From: CAWCUZ01 sp963798795
Lineage (GTDB): Bacteria > Acidobacteriota > Vicinamibacteria > Vicinamibacterales > SCN-69-37
Direction: 5' to 3'
DNA: 25,996 nt
Assembly (NCBI GenBank): GCA_963798795.1
Contig: CAWCUZ010000005.1
Coordinates: 1-25,996 of the forward strand
Below, in pieces: positions 1-7,865 of this stretch. The number at the start of each line of letters is the position of its first letter. The stretch's first letter is position 1. A model generated the notes under the pieces. The model was not told the DNA's origin, searched no databases, and saw nothing but the letters and a program-made list of their open reading frames with translations. Both the position numbers and the translations under genes were made by a program.

Positions 1-58
1 GAGGGAGCGCCAGACCCAGGACGACGCGACGACCTGAGCGCGGACGAGGCCGCTCGGA

Positions 59-1741
59 CTAGCGGCGCCGGGCGGCGATCGCCTGCTCGGTCCGCCGCAC
101 GCAGTCCCGTGCCTCTGCCAGCCCGGGGTCGAGAGCCAGCGCTTCTCGACACACCCTCAGCGCCTCGGCCGGATCGTCAAAGTAGCGCTCGTCGAGCGTC
201 GCCAACTGGAGCTGCATAGCCGTGTTGTTCGGTACCCGGGACAGACCCAGACGCAGCGTCTCCGCGGCGCTCGCAATCCGCCCAAGTCGAGGAGACACCA
301 CGACATGCCCAGATAGGCGTTGCCTTCTTCCGGCCGAAGGTAGATGGCGCGCTGATACGGCTCGAGGGCCGCCTCGCAGTCGCCCACATGGCGCAGCGCC
401 TCCCCGAGGCTCTGCGCGGGCAGCCACGTGTAGGGCGCCTTCCCCGCGGCGTCCGCCCACAGCGTCACCGCACTCGCCCAGACCCGATTCGGGCGATGGT
501 CAGGCTCGCGAGCGCGAGAGCGTGGCCGCCAGCGTCCTCGGACGACACCCGGCCGGAGCGCCGGCGGCCCAGCGCTCGCAAGTTTCGCAGCGACGACCCC
601 AGCCGCCATGAAGAACCCGAAGCTCGCGATATAGGTCCGGTGCTCGGCCATCAACTGCCCGAACTCGCTGAGCAGCGTCAGCGCGGCAGAGGGGACGAGC
701 ATCAGGACAAACCAGATGAGGCCGAAGGCGACCAGTGGCGCCCGCCGCCACGAGAGGAGACCACCGCGGCGAGGAGCGCGACCCCCGGAACGTCCAACCA
801 CCCGGACGTCCCGGAGGAAAGGATCGGCTACACGGGGGACGATCGACTGGCGGACCGGTACGAGCAGCAGGCCGATGTAACGCAGGAGCGTGTGCGCGTT
901 CGCCAGGACGGGTGGCTTCGCGCGTCCCCCGCGTGCGGATGCTCGATTGCCAGAAACAGCCAGAATCTGGCAGCCGGCTCCGATCGTCACGAGGGACAGC
1001 AGCGGCGCGTGCAGCCGCCAGAACCGTGCTCGCTTGGCGACGGAAGACAGGGCAGAGCAGCAGATCGTAGGCCAGGAGCACGAACGGCACCATCGCCGCC
1101 GTCTCCTTCGTCCCGAGTGCCAGCGCGAAGGCCACCAGGCCGGCGGCCGTCCTCGCTCGCCGCGCTCCCGGCGCGTGCCGGACGAAACGGTATAGGCCTC
1201 GAACGCGCGCCGAAATGCGTGAAGGCAACCAGCAGGATGAACATCCCGCAGAGCAGCTCTGACCGCATCGCGACGAACCCGACGGCCTCCGTCAGCGCAG
1301 GGTGCACGGCCAGCAATGCCGCAGCCGTGAAGGCTGTCAGATTGGGTCCGGGATTGCAATCTTCCGGATTCTTCGAGCGCGTCCGAGATCTCGCGCGACG
1401 GGGAGCCATGTGAAACCGAAGAGCAGAGCGATGTCGGCAAGGTGGAGCGCGAGATTCGTGACGTGAAAGCCGAACGGGTTGCGGCCGCCCCAGATCCGGT
1501 AGTCGATCGCGTAGGAGAAGTTGACGATGGGGCGCGTCGGGATGTACCGAACGATCGCCGCCGGACGCAGGCTCTCGATGGAGTCGTTGTCCTGAACGCC
1601 CTGGAGGTCGTCCCACACGAACGGATTGCGCAGGGCGTTGGCGTGCGCGATGGCTCCGAGCGCGACAGCCAGAAGAGCGAGCAGCACCGCCCGTGACAGG
1701 AACGGTCGGGCGGAGCGATCCCGGTGTCCGGCATCCGTCAC
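59..1741 (-). pseudogene. TMTC-like membrane protein with C-terminal TPRs, broken into several frames
   Basis: Conserved-looking protein sequence runs through the whole stretch but changes frame at least four times. The N-terminus, from a GTG at 1741, has one membrane segment followed by NPFVWDDLQGVQDND, the luminal acidic loop typical of TMTC/GT-C O-mannosyltransferase-like proteins. Further hydrophobic segments follow in other frames: AALLAVHPALTEAVGFVAM near 1300, KETAAMVPFVLLAYDLLLC near 1090 and a multi-pass block near 600-760. The C-terminus (about 59-420) has TPR-like helices such as CEAALEPYQRAIYLRPEEGN and PAEALRVCREALALDPGLAE. Such proteins are proposed to glycosylate exported proteins, or at least resemble enzymes that do. 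It lies 31 nt downstream of the E2-like gene on the same strand, so they probably form one operon. Whether the breaks are decay or sequencing error cannot be decided here; similar breaks in neighbours favour error. Confidence 0.6.
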
Positions 1742-1772
1742 GGGAGATAGCCTACCGCGACTTTCAACGAGG

Positions 1773-2601
1773 CTAGGGAGCGCTCTCGATCGCCGCCGGT
1801 CGGGCCTCGACAGGGTCCATCAGCAGCTCGGGATTCTCGAGCTTGTCGCAGACGGCCCGGAAGAAACGGGCGGCCGGGGCGCCGCCCATGAGCCGACGAT
1901 CGAAGCTCAGGGTGACGGACATCGTCGGCCGCACCGCGGGGCGGCCGTCGATCGCGACGACGCGATCTTTGACCAGGCCGAAGGAGAACCCAATCGGCCA
2001 CGGCCAGGTGCCGAACATCATGTCCACGCCGTACTTCGACGGGGACGAGATCATCGCGGCGCCGCCGCGATGCTTGATCCAGAGGGAAGGCACGTATTCG
2101 GGAACCTGATCAGGAACTTCGACAACCAGACGAAGGGCACACGCTCGACGACCGTGCGCATGAGCTTCCAGCGGGGATCGCCCTCGTCGGCCGGCCGGGC
2201 GAACTCCTTCAGCTCGTCGGTGATGGCGGAGAGGTCCTTCGGGTCGGGGTCCCGAATGCTGGCCACGTAGACGGCCTGCTGAAATCCACCGTGTCCTTCT
2301 CGACGGCCACCGAGACATCGGTCGAATGGAGCTGGACGAGCCGCTTGTAGAACGGCCACTCGATCGCGATGCGGTTCACGTGCGGCTGTTCGCGGAGCGT
2401 CAGGGCCACGGCTTTGGCCAGAAAGGCCGTGTAGGAGGGTTTGGTCTGGTTCTGGGCCTCGAGCGCGTTGCGGACCTCCTGGATCCGGGTGACGTCCACC
2501 TCGATGACCATGCCGACCTTGTTGTCGGAGCGGTTGTCGACGTTCAGCCCGCCGAGCACCTCGAAGTAGCGGTTGCGGCTCAGCACCTCGTACGGTGGCA
2601 T
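1773..2601 (-). pseudogene. Stand-alone 2-oxoacid dehydrogenase E2-type acyltransferase domain, HxxxD motif lost, two frameshifts
   Basis: Joined across frames, the product is about 275 aa and matches the catalytic domain of E2 acyltransferases (CAT-like fold): GLNVDNRSDNKVGMVIEVDV near the start, HVNRIAIEWPFYKRLV, then GPAARF-like and LENPELLMDP near the end. There is no lipoyl domain and no peripheral-subunit-binding domain. The start at 2601 has GAGAGGGG upstream. Two breaks are fixed by one base each: an extra T near 2288 restores DTVDFQQAVYVAS, and an extra C near 2100 restores RFPEYVPSLWIK. The family's catalytic motif DHRxxDG reads DRRLMGG here (about 1890-1910), so both the catalytic His and the Asp are changed. 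No E1 or E3 subunit gene is nearby. It may be a non-catalytic or repurposed member; the function is unknown. Confidence 0.7.
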
Positions 2602-2822
2602 TGGACCCCTCTCCGGCTATCATGATGCGTGATGTCCCGACGGACCGACAGCGCTCTTCCGACTTATCGGCCGCTGAGCGGAAGCGATCCGCACCGGGCC
2701 GCCCGATCGGCAAATCAGCCCGTCACCGGGCATGAAGCCTATAGTCTTCACGTCGGCAGACTTTCCGGGCTCTTCCCGCGGCTAACACGCTGAAATCACT
2801 GGGTTTCTTCGTTCTCCTGGAG

Positions 2823-2838
2823 TGGCCTCCCGATTGCA
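2823..2838 (+). promoter_or_regulatory. Sigma-54 (RpoN) -24/-12 promoter of the PEP-CTERM gene
   Basis: The sequence TGGC-N7-TTGCA matches the RpoN consensus TGGCACG-N4-TTGCW at the invariant positions, with GG (2824-2825) and GC (2836-2837) separated by exactly 10 nt. Transcription should start near 2849, giving a leader of about 58 nt before the ATG at 2907. In bacteria with PEP-CTERM/exosortase systems the sorted-protein genes are known to be controlled by RpoN with the PrsK/PrsR two-component pair, so the position fits. No PrsK/PrsR gene is in this window. Confidence 0.75.
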
Positions 2839-2861
2839 GAGCCTTAGCGCACAAGACACCT

Positions 2862-2876
2862 GTCTCACGGAGAGAC
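2862..2876 (+). promoter_or_regulatory. Small hairpin in the PEP-CTERM 5' leader
   Basis: A perfect 5-bp inverted repeat, GTCTC ACGGA GAGAC, lies between the predicted start of transcription and a perfect AGGAGG ribosome site (2897-2902, 4 nt before the ATG). It could be a weak leader hairpin; no function can be assigned. Confidence 0.3.
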
Positions 2877-2906
2877 GGATCACTGGGCGAGATTTCAGGA
2901 GGCACG

Positions 2907-3899
2907 ATGAGGACGAAGTTTGCGATTTTTGGTGCCAGCTTGGCGCTGGCGTTGTTCGGGGCGGGGCCGGCGTACGCCTCGAGCATCACGATGGATCCGG
3001 ACGGGGCCGGTCTATTGGCGCCGGTCATCAATCGACCTCCTGGACCCGGCTCCCGGCAACGGCATCTCGCTCGGGCTCAGCGCGGAGCTCCGTGCCGGGG
3101 TGAGCACGTTCCTCTACCAGGCGAATCTGTCGGTCGCGCGAGCAACACGGTACGACGGTCCAGTTCGCGAATAACGTTGCGGGCGCTGACGCGTTCACCT
3201 TCGTCGCCGGCATCACGGAGCAGCTCACGTCGGTCGTCGGCAACAGCTTCAACTTCGGCTACGCCGGGTCCGGGGTGGGTGCGACGAACTTCTTCGAGAT
3301 CTGGGCGGACGGCGCCGCCGCCAGCGGTCCCGGAGACAACCTGTCGGGCGTCGGCTTCTCGGGCGGGACGAAGGTCCTGGTCCTCGCAGGGTCGTTCCTC
3401 GACGACGGGTCGTTCTCCGGCTCGTTCTCCGCGACCGCCGCGTCGGGTCAGTGCTCTCGACCAGTTCAACGCCAACAACTACCCGGCCATCTCGGCGGGG
3501 CTCGGCAACGGTACGTTCCAGGGCAACATCGACAACTTCACGTTCGTGAACGCGGCCTACTTCCCGAATGGCATTCCGGCGACGCTGTTCTTCCAGGCCA
3601 GCTCTCAGCTGCAGACGCCGTTCCTGACGGTCGACCCGTCGGCGTGCTTCTTCTTCTTCGTCGGCGCGGCCGGACAGCAGTGCTCGGCCGGCGTCGGCCA
3701 GCTCGGCGCCAACACGGCGTCGATCGGCACGCTGAACGGCAGCAGCGGGCCGAACACGATGCTGCAGACCGACGGCAACATCTCGTTCGTGGACGTCAGC
3801 CAGGTCCCGGAACCAGCGACGCTGACGATGCTGGGCCTCGGCCTGCTCGGCTCGGCCGCGGCGCGCCGCCGGCAGCTTCGCAAGAACGGCAAACAGTAG
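2907..3899 (+). pseudogene. PEP-CTERM sorting domain protein, three frameshifts
   Basis: The start at 2907 has a perfect AGGAGG. The product begins with a Sec signal peptide (MRTKF, then a hydrophobic core, then PAYASS) and ends with the PEP-CTERM tail: VPEPATLTMLGLGLLGSAAA followed by the basic cluster RRRQLRK. The exosortase encoded at 9290 should cleave this tail. The body is rich in Gly, Ala, Asn and Phe, typical of secreted PEP-CTERM proteins of about 330 aa. Sequence shifts frame near 3030, 3160 and 3450, and returns to the original frame at the end: VINRP gives way to IDLLDPAPGNGISLG, then VQFANNVAGADAFTFVAG, then LDQFNANNYPAISAG. The conserved character in every segment and the intact tail suggest indel errors rather than decay. 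It is the only PEP-CTERM substrate visible here and carries its own RpoN promoter and terminator. Confidence 0.8.
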
Positions 3900-3924
3900 A
3901 CTCTGCCACCTCCTGAAATACAGA

Positions 3925-3955
3925 AGCGCGAGAGCCCCGCGGCTCTCGCGCTTTT
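3925..3955 (+). terminator. Rho-independent terminator after the PEP-CTERM gene
   Basis: A 12-bp perfect stem (AGCGCGAGAGCC / GGCTCTCGCGCT) with loop CCGC is followed by TTTT. It starts about 25 nt after the PEP-CTERM stop codon. The convergent OmpH-like gene ends at 3968; on its strand the stem is followed by only two T residues, so it acts mainly on the plus strand but may serve both. Confidence 0.85.
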
Positions 3956-3967
3956 GTCTGTACGGCC

Positions 3968-4501
3968 CTATTTCTGCGGAGCGCCCGCGGCCTTCGCGTT
4001 CCAGCGCTCGATGACCGCCGGCGTCAGGTCCACGCCGGGCGCGGACCAGACAACGGCGCTTTCGGCGTTCAGCACGATCTTGACGTCCTGGTCCTTCAGC
4101 ATCTCGTCCAGGATGCCTTTCAGTTTCGCCTGCAGACCGGCCTGCATCGTCCGCTGCGCCGCCTGCAGATCGGACTGGGCCTGGGCGGTCGCCCGCTCCA
4201 GATCGGTCCGCTCCTGGAGCTCCTGCTGCTGCAGCTTGGAGCGCAGCTCGGCCTCGGTCGCGGCCGCCAGCTGCTGGCGCGTGCTCTCGAGCAACTGCTG
4301 CTTCTCCCGCAGCTCGGCGGCCTTCTGCTGCTGGATCGCCTGGATGCGCGCGACTTCCGCCTTCGCTTCGGTCGCTTCGGCCAAAATCCGGTTGCTGCTG
4401 ACGTAGCGAATGCGGAAGTCGGCCTGCGGCGTCTGACGAGGCGCAATCGCCCAGCCACCAGCGGTGAGCGCGAGAACGGACGTGATGAGGGTGATTTTCA
4501 T
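3968..4501 (-). CDS. OmpH/Skp-family periplasmic chaperone-like protein
   Basis: This 177-aa protein has an N-terminal signal segment (MKITLITSVLALTAGGWAIA) followed by one long Gln/Glu/Ala-rich coiled coil (residues about 40-135, for example AELREKQQLLESTRQQLAAA) and a short C-terminal cap, the layout of the OmpH/Skp family. Skp proteins hold unfolded outer-membrane proteins in the periplasm. The canonical neighbours (bamA, lpxD, fabZ) are absent; instead it is the last gene of the acyltransferase/GT/ThiF/nitroreductase block, starting 9 nt after the nitroreductase stop. It may therefore be a dedicated paralogue. Family call is firm; the role here is inferred. Confidence 0.8.
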   Translation of the reverse strand: MKITLITSVLALTAGGWAIAPRQTPQADFRIRYVSSNRILAEATEAKAEVARIQAIQQQKAAELREKQQLLESTRQQLAAATEAELRSKLQQQELQERTDLERATAQAQSDLQAAQRTMQAGLQAKLKGILDEMLKDQDVKIVLNAESAVVWSAPGVDLTPAVIERWNAKAAGAPQK

Positions 4502-4510
4502 GAGTACATC

Positions 4511-5554
4511 TCAGTCTATCGGGCGCCTGAGGGACGTGGCCGTCGGGGCGGGCCCGTAGCCCACGCGAAACAGCATGATTCTCCCCTCGCCCAGGGGAAG
4601 CACCGGCTCGAACAGACCGGCGGCCTTTTCGAGGAGCGCACGCTGGCCGGCGGTGAACATCGAGCCCTCAGGCGACCGCCGGTACCAGAGCAGATAGAGC
4701 ATCCCGGCCATCGGCTGGAAAGAGAGACCGAGCGACGTCGCCGTCAGCCAGATCCGCTGAAGAAGTCTACCCCCCTCGACGAACGCCTCCGGCGACGGAC
4801 TCCGCATCTGCAGAAATCCAAAGGCTCCCGACCGGAGGAACGTCTGCCGCGAATGCAGGGGGGCGACGCGGCTCATCCCGAGCCGGTTCATGACCTGCAC
4901 GAACGTCCAGGAGCGCGACGCCCTGAACGAGGGCTGAGCCGGCCCCAGCTCGAGCGTCTTGATGAACAGCCCATCCCGGGTGCGGTCCGCTTCTTCCTTC
5001 GTCCACCTGATCGTTTCGTACAGGCCGTCGTGGAGGGGCCGGACTTCGAACAGCAGCCGGTCGTTCAGACTGGCCGCCGCCGCGACCCGCCGCAGGTCGG
5101 GCCGGCGGTCGATGATGCGGAGCTCGGCCTCGGTCCCCGCCACGACGCCGTGAAGCGCAGCCAGCGTCCCGGGCGGAACCGCCGCCCGCTCATAGGGGCG
5201 GCGGTTCGTGCACCGGCGGGGAATCCACTGGAAGAGCGGGTCGGGCGGACGAGTCGAGGCGTCGAACGAGATCGAGGCGGATCGGAGGTTCGGGTCGGGG
5301 TCCGGGGCCAGCTCGACTCGCGCCTCCGCGCCACACTGGCGCGCGGCAATGGCCATGTTCTCCACCATCGCGCCGAGGGCAATCAGGCTCGGCCGGAAGC
5401 GGAAGTTGTAGAGCGATCGATCCCGGTCCGGGTCGATCGTGATCCTCACGGACCCGCCGCTCGCCGCCACGCGCCACGGCTGAAGGTTGTCTCCCGAAGG
5501 GGCGAGGGCGCCTGCGTCGAGGACCTGGTGCAGCGCCTCGGGTGGCAGGGTCAT
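4511..5554 (-). CDS. Nitroreductase-family protein, half of a split MoeY/Rv1355c-like pair
   Basis: This 347-aa protein has the nitroreductase FMN-binding start APSGDNLQPWR (residues 18-28), a typical mid-domain PRRCTNRRPYE, and a C-terminal segment LTATSLGLSFQPMAGMLYLL matching the family's LAAxxxGLxxxP region. The ATG at 5554 is preferred because the longer frame overlaps the upstream gene and its extra residues do not look like the family. It sits 38 nt downstream of the ThiF-like gene. In mycobacteria, Rv1355c (MoeY) carries a ThiF-like domain and a nitroreductase domain in one chain, so this pair looks like the split version. Substrate unknown; probably an FMN-dependent oxidoreductase acting on an adenylylated or cyclised intermediate (inference). 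Confidence 0.85.
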   Translation of the reverse strand: MTLPPEALHQVLDAGALAPSGDNLQPWRVAASGGSVRITIDPDRDRSLYNFRFRPSLIALGAMVENMAIAARQCGAEARVELAPDPDPNLRSASISFDASTRPPDPLFQWIPRRCTNRRPYERAAVPPGTLAALHGVVAGTEAELRIIDRRPDLRRVAAAASLNDRLLFEVRPLHDGLYETIRWTKEEADRTRDGLFIKTLELGPAQPSFRASRSWTFVQVMNRLGMSRVAPLHSRQTFLRSGAFGFLQMRSPSPEAFVEGGRLLQRIWLTATSLGLSFQPMAGMLYLLWYRRSPEGSMFTAGQRALLEKAAGLFEPVLPLGEGRIMLFRVGYGPAPTATSLRRPID

Positions 5555-5592
5555 CGGCCTTCGATCGGTGTGCGACGCCGGGGCGACGCCGC

Positions 5593-6492
5593 TCACCGTG
5601 ACCCGGCGGCGCCCGCCAGCCGCCGCATCGTGCGTCTGAGAATCCAGCGCTTGAGATACTGCATCGGGTTCTTCGCGCCCCAGAACAGATAGCCCTTCCG
5701 GTACACCTGCAGCAGCGTGTCGAACTGGACGTAGTGCGGCACCGCCTTGATGGGACGGCGGCGCAGGAGGATGTTCACGACCTCGGTCGCCACGAGCGCG
5801 CTGCTGAGGAAGCACGAAGAGGCGACGACCGGGCCGCGCCCGGCGTCCAGCTTCACCCTGGACAGGTCCATGTAGCGGCGGTGCAGGACCGCGGGCGCGA
5901 TCCCGACGGCGAAGGCGACGAACTTCTCGAAGTCGCTCATCCCGTCGCCGATGCCGAAGTACTCGTCGAAGCTCATGCCGTCCGGCGAGAAGATCTGGAG
6001 CGTCGAGCCGAAGCCAATCGGCCCCGACGTCAGGACGTACAGGCCTTTCCGCCGCGCTTCGTTGAACAGCAGGCGGCGGCTGTCGAAGGCGAAGAAATCG
6101 ATGCCGTCCACGACGACGTCCACGCCCTCCAGGAACTGGTGGACATTTTCCGGCTGGACGCCTTCGCGGAAGAGCACGACCTCGGCTTCCGGGTTGACGG
6201 CCAGCGTCATCTCGCGCATGACCTCCACCTTCTCGCGGCCGAGCGTGTCCATCGTCGCCCCGACCTGCCGATTGAAGTTGCTCAGCTCGAAGGTGTCGAA
6301 GTCGGCGAGGTGAAAGCGACCGACGCCCATCCGCGCCAGCGCCATGAGGTGCAGTCCGCCGACGCCGCCGACGCCGGCCACCGCGATCCTCGCGTTCCGG
6401 ATTCTCTCCTGCTCCTGTTCCTGGATCAGGCCGAGGTTGCGCTGAAAGGCCTGGCGGTAGAAGTCGGAGGTGGTATCGGTTGCTGCGGGCAT
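5593..6492 (-). CDS. ThiF/MoeB/E1-like adenylyltransferase
   Basis: The 299-aa product has the E1/ThiF nucleotide-binding loop AGVGGVGGLHLMALARMGVG (from residue 39) and the motif DFDTFELSNFNRQ (64-76), where the Asp and the Asn/Arg pair contact ATP in family members. LGREKVEVMREMTLAVNPEAE follows as in MoeB/ThiF. The CxxC zinc pairs of MoeB are missing and there is no obvious rhodanese or ubiquitin-like partner. The ATG at 6492 has a GAGGAG-type site upstream; a longer frame to 6666 exists but overlaps non-family sequence. The C-terminus is basic (KRWILRRTMRRLAG), possibly membrane-associating. The enzyme should adenylate a carboxylate, but the substrate is unknown. It probably works with the downstream nitroreductase. 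Confidence 0.85.
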   Translation of the reverse strand: MPAATDTTSDFYRQAFQRNLGLIQEQEQERIRNARIAVAGVGGVGGLHLMALARMGVGRFHLADFDTFELSNFNRQVGATMDTLGREKVEVMREMTLAVNPEAEVVLFREGVQPENVHQFLEGVDVVVDGIDFFAFDSRRLLFNEARRKGLYVLTSGPIGFGSTLQIFSPDGMSFDEYFGIGDGMSDFEKFVAFAVGIAPAVLHRRYMDLSRVKLDAGRGPVVASSCFLSSALVATEVVNILLRRRPIKAVPHYVQFDTLLQVYRKGYLFWGAKNPMQYLKRWILRRTMRRLAGAAGSR

Positions 6493-6581
6493 CTCTCGCG
6501 CTCGCGTCTCCTCAGTCTTGGAAGGACGATAGCAGACAGCGCGGCGGCTGTCCCCCACGAAGTGGCTGTGGGTCGCCCTCC

Positions 6582-7811
6582 TCAGTTGGCTCCGGCTCGT
6601 GAGGCCGCCGCCATCTGGCTGAGGAGCGCGCTGACGGTCTCGCCAGGATGATGGCGCTGGATGCACGTCTGAATGGCTGCCGCGCGCTGCGAGTACGACG
6701 GCGTGCGGAGCATGCGTCCGACCGCCAGCGCGACGTTCCTGGGTGTGTCACGGCCCGCCCGGACGAGAATGCCGGCGCCGCTGCGGCTGACGAGCGACAT
6801 GTTCAGGAACTGGTCCATGTTCGACGGAACGCCGACGACGGGCCGCCCGGCGGCGAGCGACTGGTAGCAGGAAGGACTGCCGCCGTTGCACACGACGAGC
6901 GACGCGATCTGGGCGGCCTGGTCGCCTGGCAGGAACTCCGCATGGAACGGCCGGTTCGCCCGCTTGGGCAGATCGACGCGGCCGGCCGACGCCGCGATCA
7001 CGGTGATCGGCAATCGCTCGAGGGAGTCGAGCACGTCCGGCACGAGCCGCCCCTGTCCCGAGCTCCCGAGGTTCAGGTAGACGATCGGCTTGTCACGCGG
7101 AATCCAGTCCCACCAGGGCGGCGGCGCGACCTTCGGCGCCCACTGAACCGGGCCGATGAACCGGTGGTTGCCCGGGAGCGGCGCGGTCGGCACGAGCTCG
7201 CTGATGTCGGAATAGAGCGTGAAATCCGCATCGGTGTAGGCATGGCGCAGATCGCGCGGACCAGGCGCGAGGTCGAAATGGCGCCGCATCCGGTTGACCG
7301 GGGCGGCGTGCACCGCGAAGGCGATGGGCCGCACGGTGTCGAACACGGTCTGCGCGACCCGGACACCGAACAGGCGCGTGAGCGGCAGGTCCGGCACCGT
7401 GTATCGAATTCGCGCGTACGGACTCCAGTACGCGCTGGTGACAGTTGCGTAGGGAACGCCTTCGAGCCGCGCGCTCACCGCGAGCGAGAGCCTGAAATCG
7501 CCGACGACGACGTCGGGCGCACAGGATCGGAGGAGCGCGCGGTCGTCTTCGACGTACCGGACGAGATCGTGCGCGCGGTAGATTGGCGACCCTTTGCTCA
7601 GGGCGCCGAAGAACTGTTCAGCGGGGATCGACCAGATGTCGCGGGTCGGCAGCGTGACCGGGCCGACGGCAGCGCGATATCGAGGGTCGCACGCCACCAC
7701 CGCCTCGAAGCGGGTGGCGTCGAGCGCCTCGGCGAGCGACAACATACGCCCGACGTGCGCCAGCGTGACCGCCTCCGCCACGAAAAGGACCCTGGTTCGG
7801 CGAGCAGGCAC
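6582..7811 (-). CDS. GT-B glycosyltransferase (UGT/MurG-like, family GT1 type)
   Basis: The 409-aa protein starts with the Rossmann strand RVLFVAEAVTLAHVGRMLSL, as in GT1 enzymes. Its C-terminal nucleotide-sugar domain reads KPIVYLNLGSSGQ, then CNGGSPSCYQSLAAGRPVVG and a PSNMDQFLNM segment, equivalent to the HGG...GxP...DQ signature, with the usual His replaced by Asn. No signal peptide is present, so it is cytoplasmic or peripheral. UGT-like enzymes of this type glycosylate small lipophilic acceptors as often as polysaccharides. It lies 54 nt after the acyltransferase and 89 nt before the ThiF gene, so it is likely co-transcribed. The acceptor is not known; an acylated product of the neighbouring genes is a reasonable guess. 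Confidence 0.85.
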   Translation of the reverse strand: MPARRTRVLFVAEAVTLAHVGRMLSLAEALDATRFEAVVACDPRYRAAVGPVTLPTRDIWSIPAEQFFGALSKGSPIYRAHDLVRYVEDDRALLRSCAPDVVVGDFRLSLAVSARLEGVPYATVTSAYWSPYARIRYTVPDLPLTRLFGVRVAQTVFDTVRPIAFAVHAAPVNRMRRHFDLAPGPRDLRHAYTDADFTLYSDISELVPTAPLPGNHRFIGPVQWAPKVAPPPWWDWIPRDKPIVYLNLGSSGQGRLVPDVLDSLERLPITVIAASAGRVDLPKRANRPFHAEFLPGDQAAQIASLVVCNGGSPSCYQSLAAGRPVVGVPSNMDQFLNMSLVSRSGAGILVRAGRDTPRNVALAVGRMLRTPSYSQRAAAIQTCIQRHHPGETVSALLSQMAAASRAGAN

Positions 7812-7865
7812 CTCGTGCCCTTCGGGGCCTCTCGCCCCAGATATCGTCCGCAGGACGAGAACGCT

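Larger units (their letters stand above)
2602..2906. promoter_or_regulatory. Divergent intergenic region between the E2-like gene and the PEP-CTERM gene
   Basis: This 305-bp gap separates two divergent genes. It holds a small perfect inverted repeat (GCCCG tcac CGGGC, 2718-2731), the sigma-54 promoter listed separately, and the 5' leader of the PEP-CTERM gene. No coding sequence is recognisable. The stretch 2749-2767 contains a GACTTTC word also present upstream of the exosortase at about 9032-9038; this may be a shared regulator site or chance. Confidence 0.5.
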
